A stretch of 64,000 nucleotides of DNA from an uncultured Paracoccaceae bacterium (GTDB taxonomy: Bacteria; Pseudomonadota; Alphaproteobacteria; Rhodobacterales; Rhodobacteraceae). Where the stretch lies: the NCBI GenBank assembly GCA_947498985.1, contig CANMMF010000012.1, positions 1-64,000 on the forward strand, written 5' to 3'. Positions 63,865 to 64,000 of the stretch are shown in pieces. How positions within the stretch are numbered: position 1 is the first letter of the stretch; each line of letters begins with the position of its first letter. The notes below the pieces were generated by a model. The model saw only the letters and a list, made by a program, of their open reading frames with translations, was not told the origin of the DNA and ran no database searches. The translations under genes and the position numbers were made by a program.

Positions 63865-64000
63865 CGCGACCAGCATGCCGATGGGGCCGCCACCGATGAC
63901 CAGCACGTCTTCGCCCGGCTTGACCTGACCGCGGTCGACGTCATGCACGGCGACGGCCAGCGGCTCGAACAGGGCGGCGTGGCTGAGATCGAGTTCGTCG
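63865..64000 (-). pseudogene. Truncated zinc-type medium-chain dehydrogenase (partial at window edge)
   Basis: The reading frame entering from the right encodes LSHAALFEPLAVAVHDVDRG, then VKPGEDVLVIGGGPIGMLVA. This is the catalytic-to-cofactor-domain boundary of sorbitol/threonine dehydrogenase-like MDR proteins. The NAD fold stops within two turns of its GxGxxG helix. The next codons (IPERIPAGPF) have no family match, and the stop of bphP lies only 30 nt further. The C-terminal half of the enzyme is therefore missing here. The N-terminal part lies beyond the window. Confidence 0.7.

Noticed and set aside
61561-63948. A 795-codon frame opposite the bacteriophytochrome gene
   Set aside because: Only its first codons, upstream of bphP, are dehydrogenase-like. 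The rest is antisense to a well-supported photoreceptor and shows no domain.

Overview
The window looks like a stretch of chromosome from a marine alphaproteobacterium of the Rhodobacteraceae (Roseobacter group). Grounds: high GC; densely packed, often ATGA-overlapping genes; the hisD - UPF0262 - low-molecular-weight phosphatase - infA order; murA followed by a DUF2948 gene; an alphaproteobacterial SOS box of the GTTC-N7-GTTC type; Deley-Doudoroff-type galactose genes; an OxyR/KatG pair; a bacteriophytochrome kinase. This assignment is inference from gene content, not from a search. There is no rRNA, CRISPR array, integrase or insertion sequence. Two tRNA genes are present, Thr-GGT and Met-CAT.

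Region by region. 1-7800 (minus strand): infA, a nitrilase-family amidase, a GNAT acetyltransferase, a phosphatase, a UPF0262 protein, hisD, a PAS-like Cys-rich protein, a DUF2948 protein, murA and a small basic protein. 7890-11060 (plus): tRNA-Thr, the Kdo transferase waaA, a DUF1178 protein, a short-chain dehydrogenase and a SnoaL-like protein. 11100-15970 (minus): a large SLC13-type permease, a DMT exporter, a YmdB-family phosphodiesterase, a secreted beta-propeller-like protein and a 2Fe-2S ferredoxin. 16100-17130 (plus): a stand-alone C-terminal OB domain of DnaE2 behind an SOS box, then a peptidoglycan-binding lipoprotein. 17200-18720 (minus): a DegP-type periplasmic protease. 19300-20830: tRNA-Met, a RidA protein and an asparaginase.

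21019-33985 is a seven-gene glycogen operon, glgP-glgB-glgC-glgA-glgX-malQ-pgm. Its last five genes are translationally coupled by 4-8 nt overlaps. Together they cover ADP-glucose synthesis, chain elongation, branching, phosphorolysis, debranching, maltodextrin recycling and entry to glycolysis.

34130-37985 (minus) is a compact cluster: two DUF4178 zinc-ribbon proteins, a 52-residue membrane peptide, a DUF350 membrane protein and a membrane-anchored aminopropyltransferase (SpeE-like). It is the best candidate in the window for an undercharacterised system. A solitary ectoine synthase gene (ectC, without ectA or ectB) is transcribed divergently from it. 38700-41640 holds an exported hypothetical protein, a DUF1127 protein, a peroxiredoxin-like carboxymuconolactone decarboxylase, a Tat-exported cyclase and TrmO.

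41698-54578 is a galactoside uptake and degradation locus. It encodes a GH42 beta-galactosidase, a GH36 alpha-galactosidase, a sugar-importing ABC transporter, an SDR that is probably a galactose dehydrogenase, an SMP-30 lactonase, KDGal kinase, KDPGal aldolase and an IclR regulator. The galactonate dehydratase step is missing from the window. From 54750: a stand-alone Lrp/AsnC ligand-binding domain, katG divergent from oxyR, an AHL-lactonase-like hydrolase coupled to an antibiotic-biosynthesis-type monooxygenase, an integral membrane protein, an enoyl-CoA hydratase family protein and a bacteriophytochrome histidine kinase. A truncated zinc-type dehydrogenase fragment lies at the right edge.
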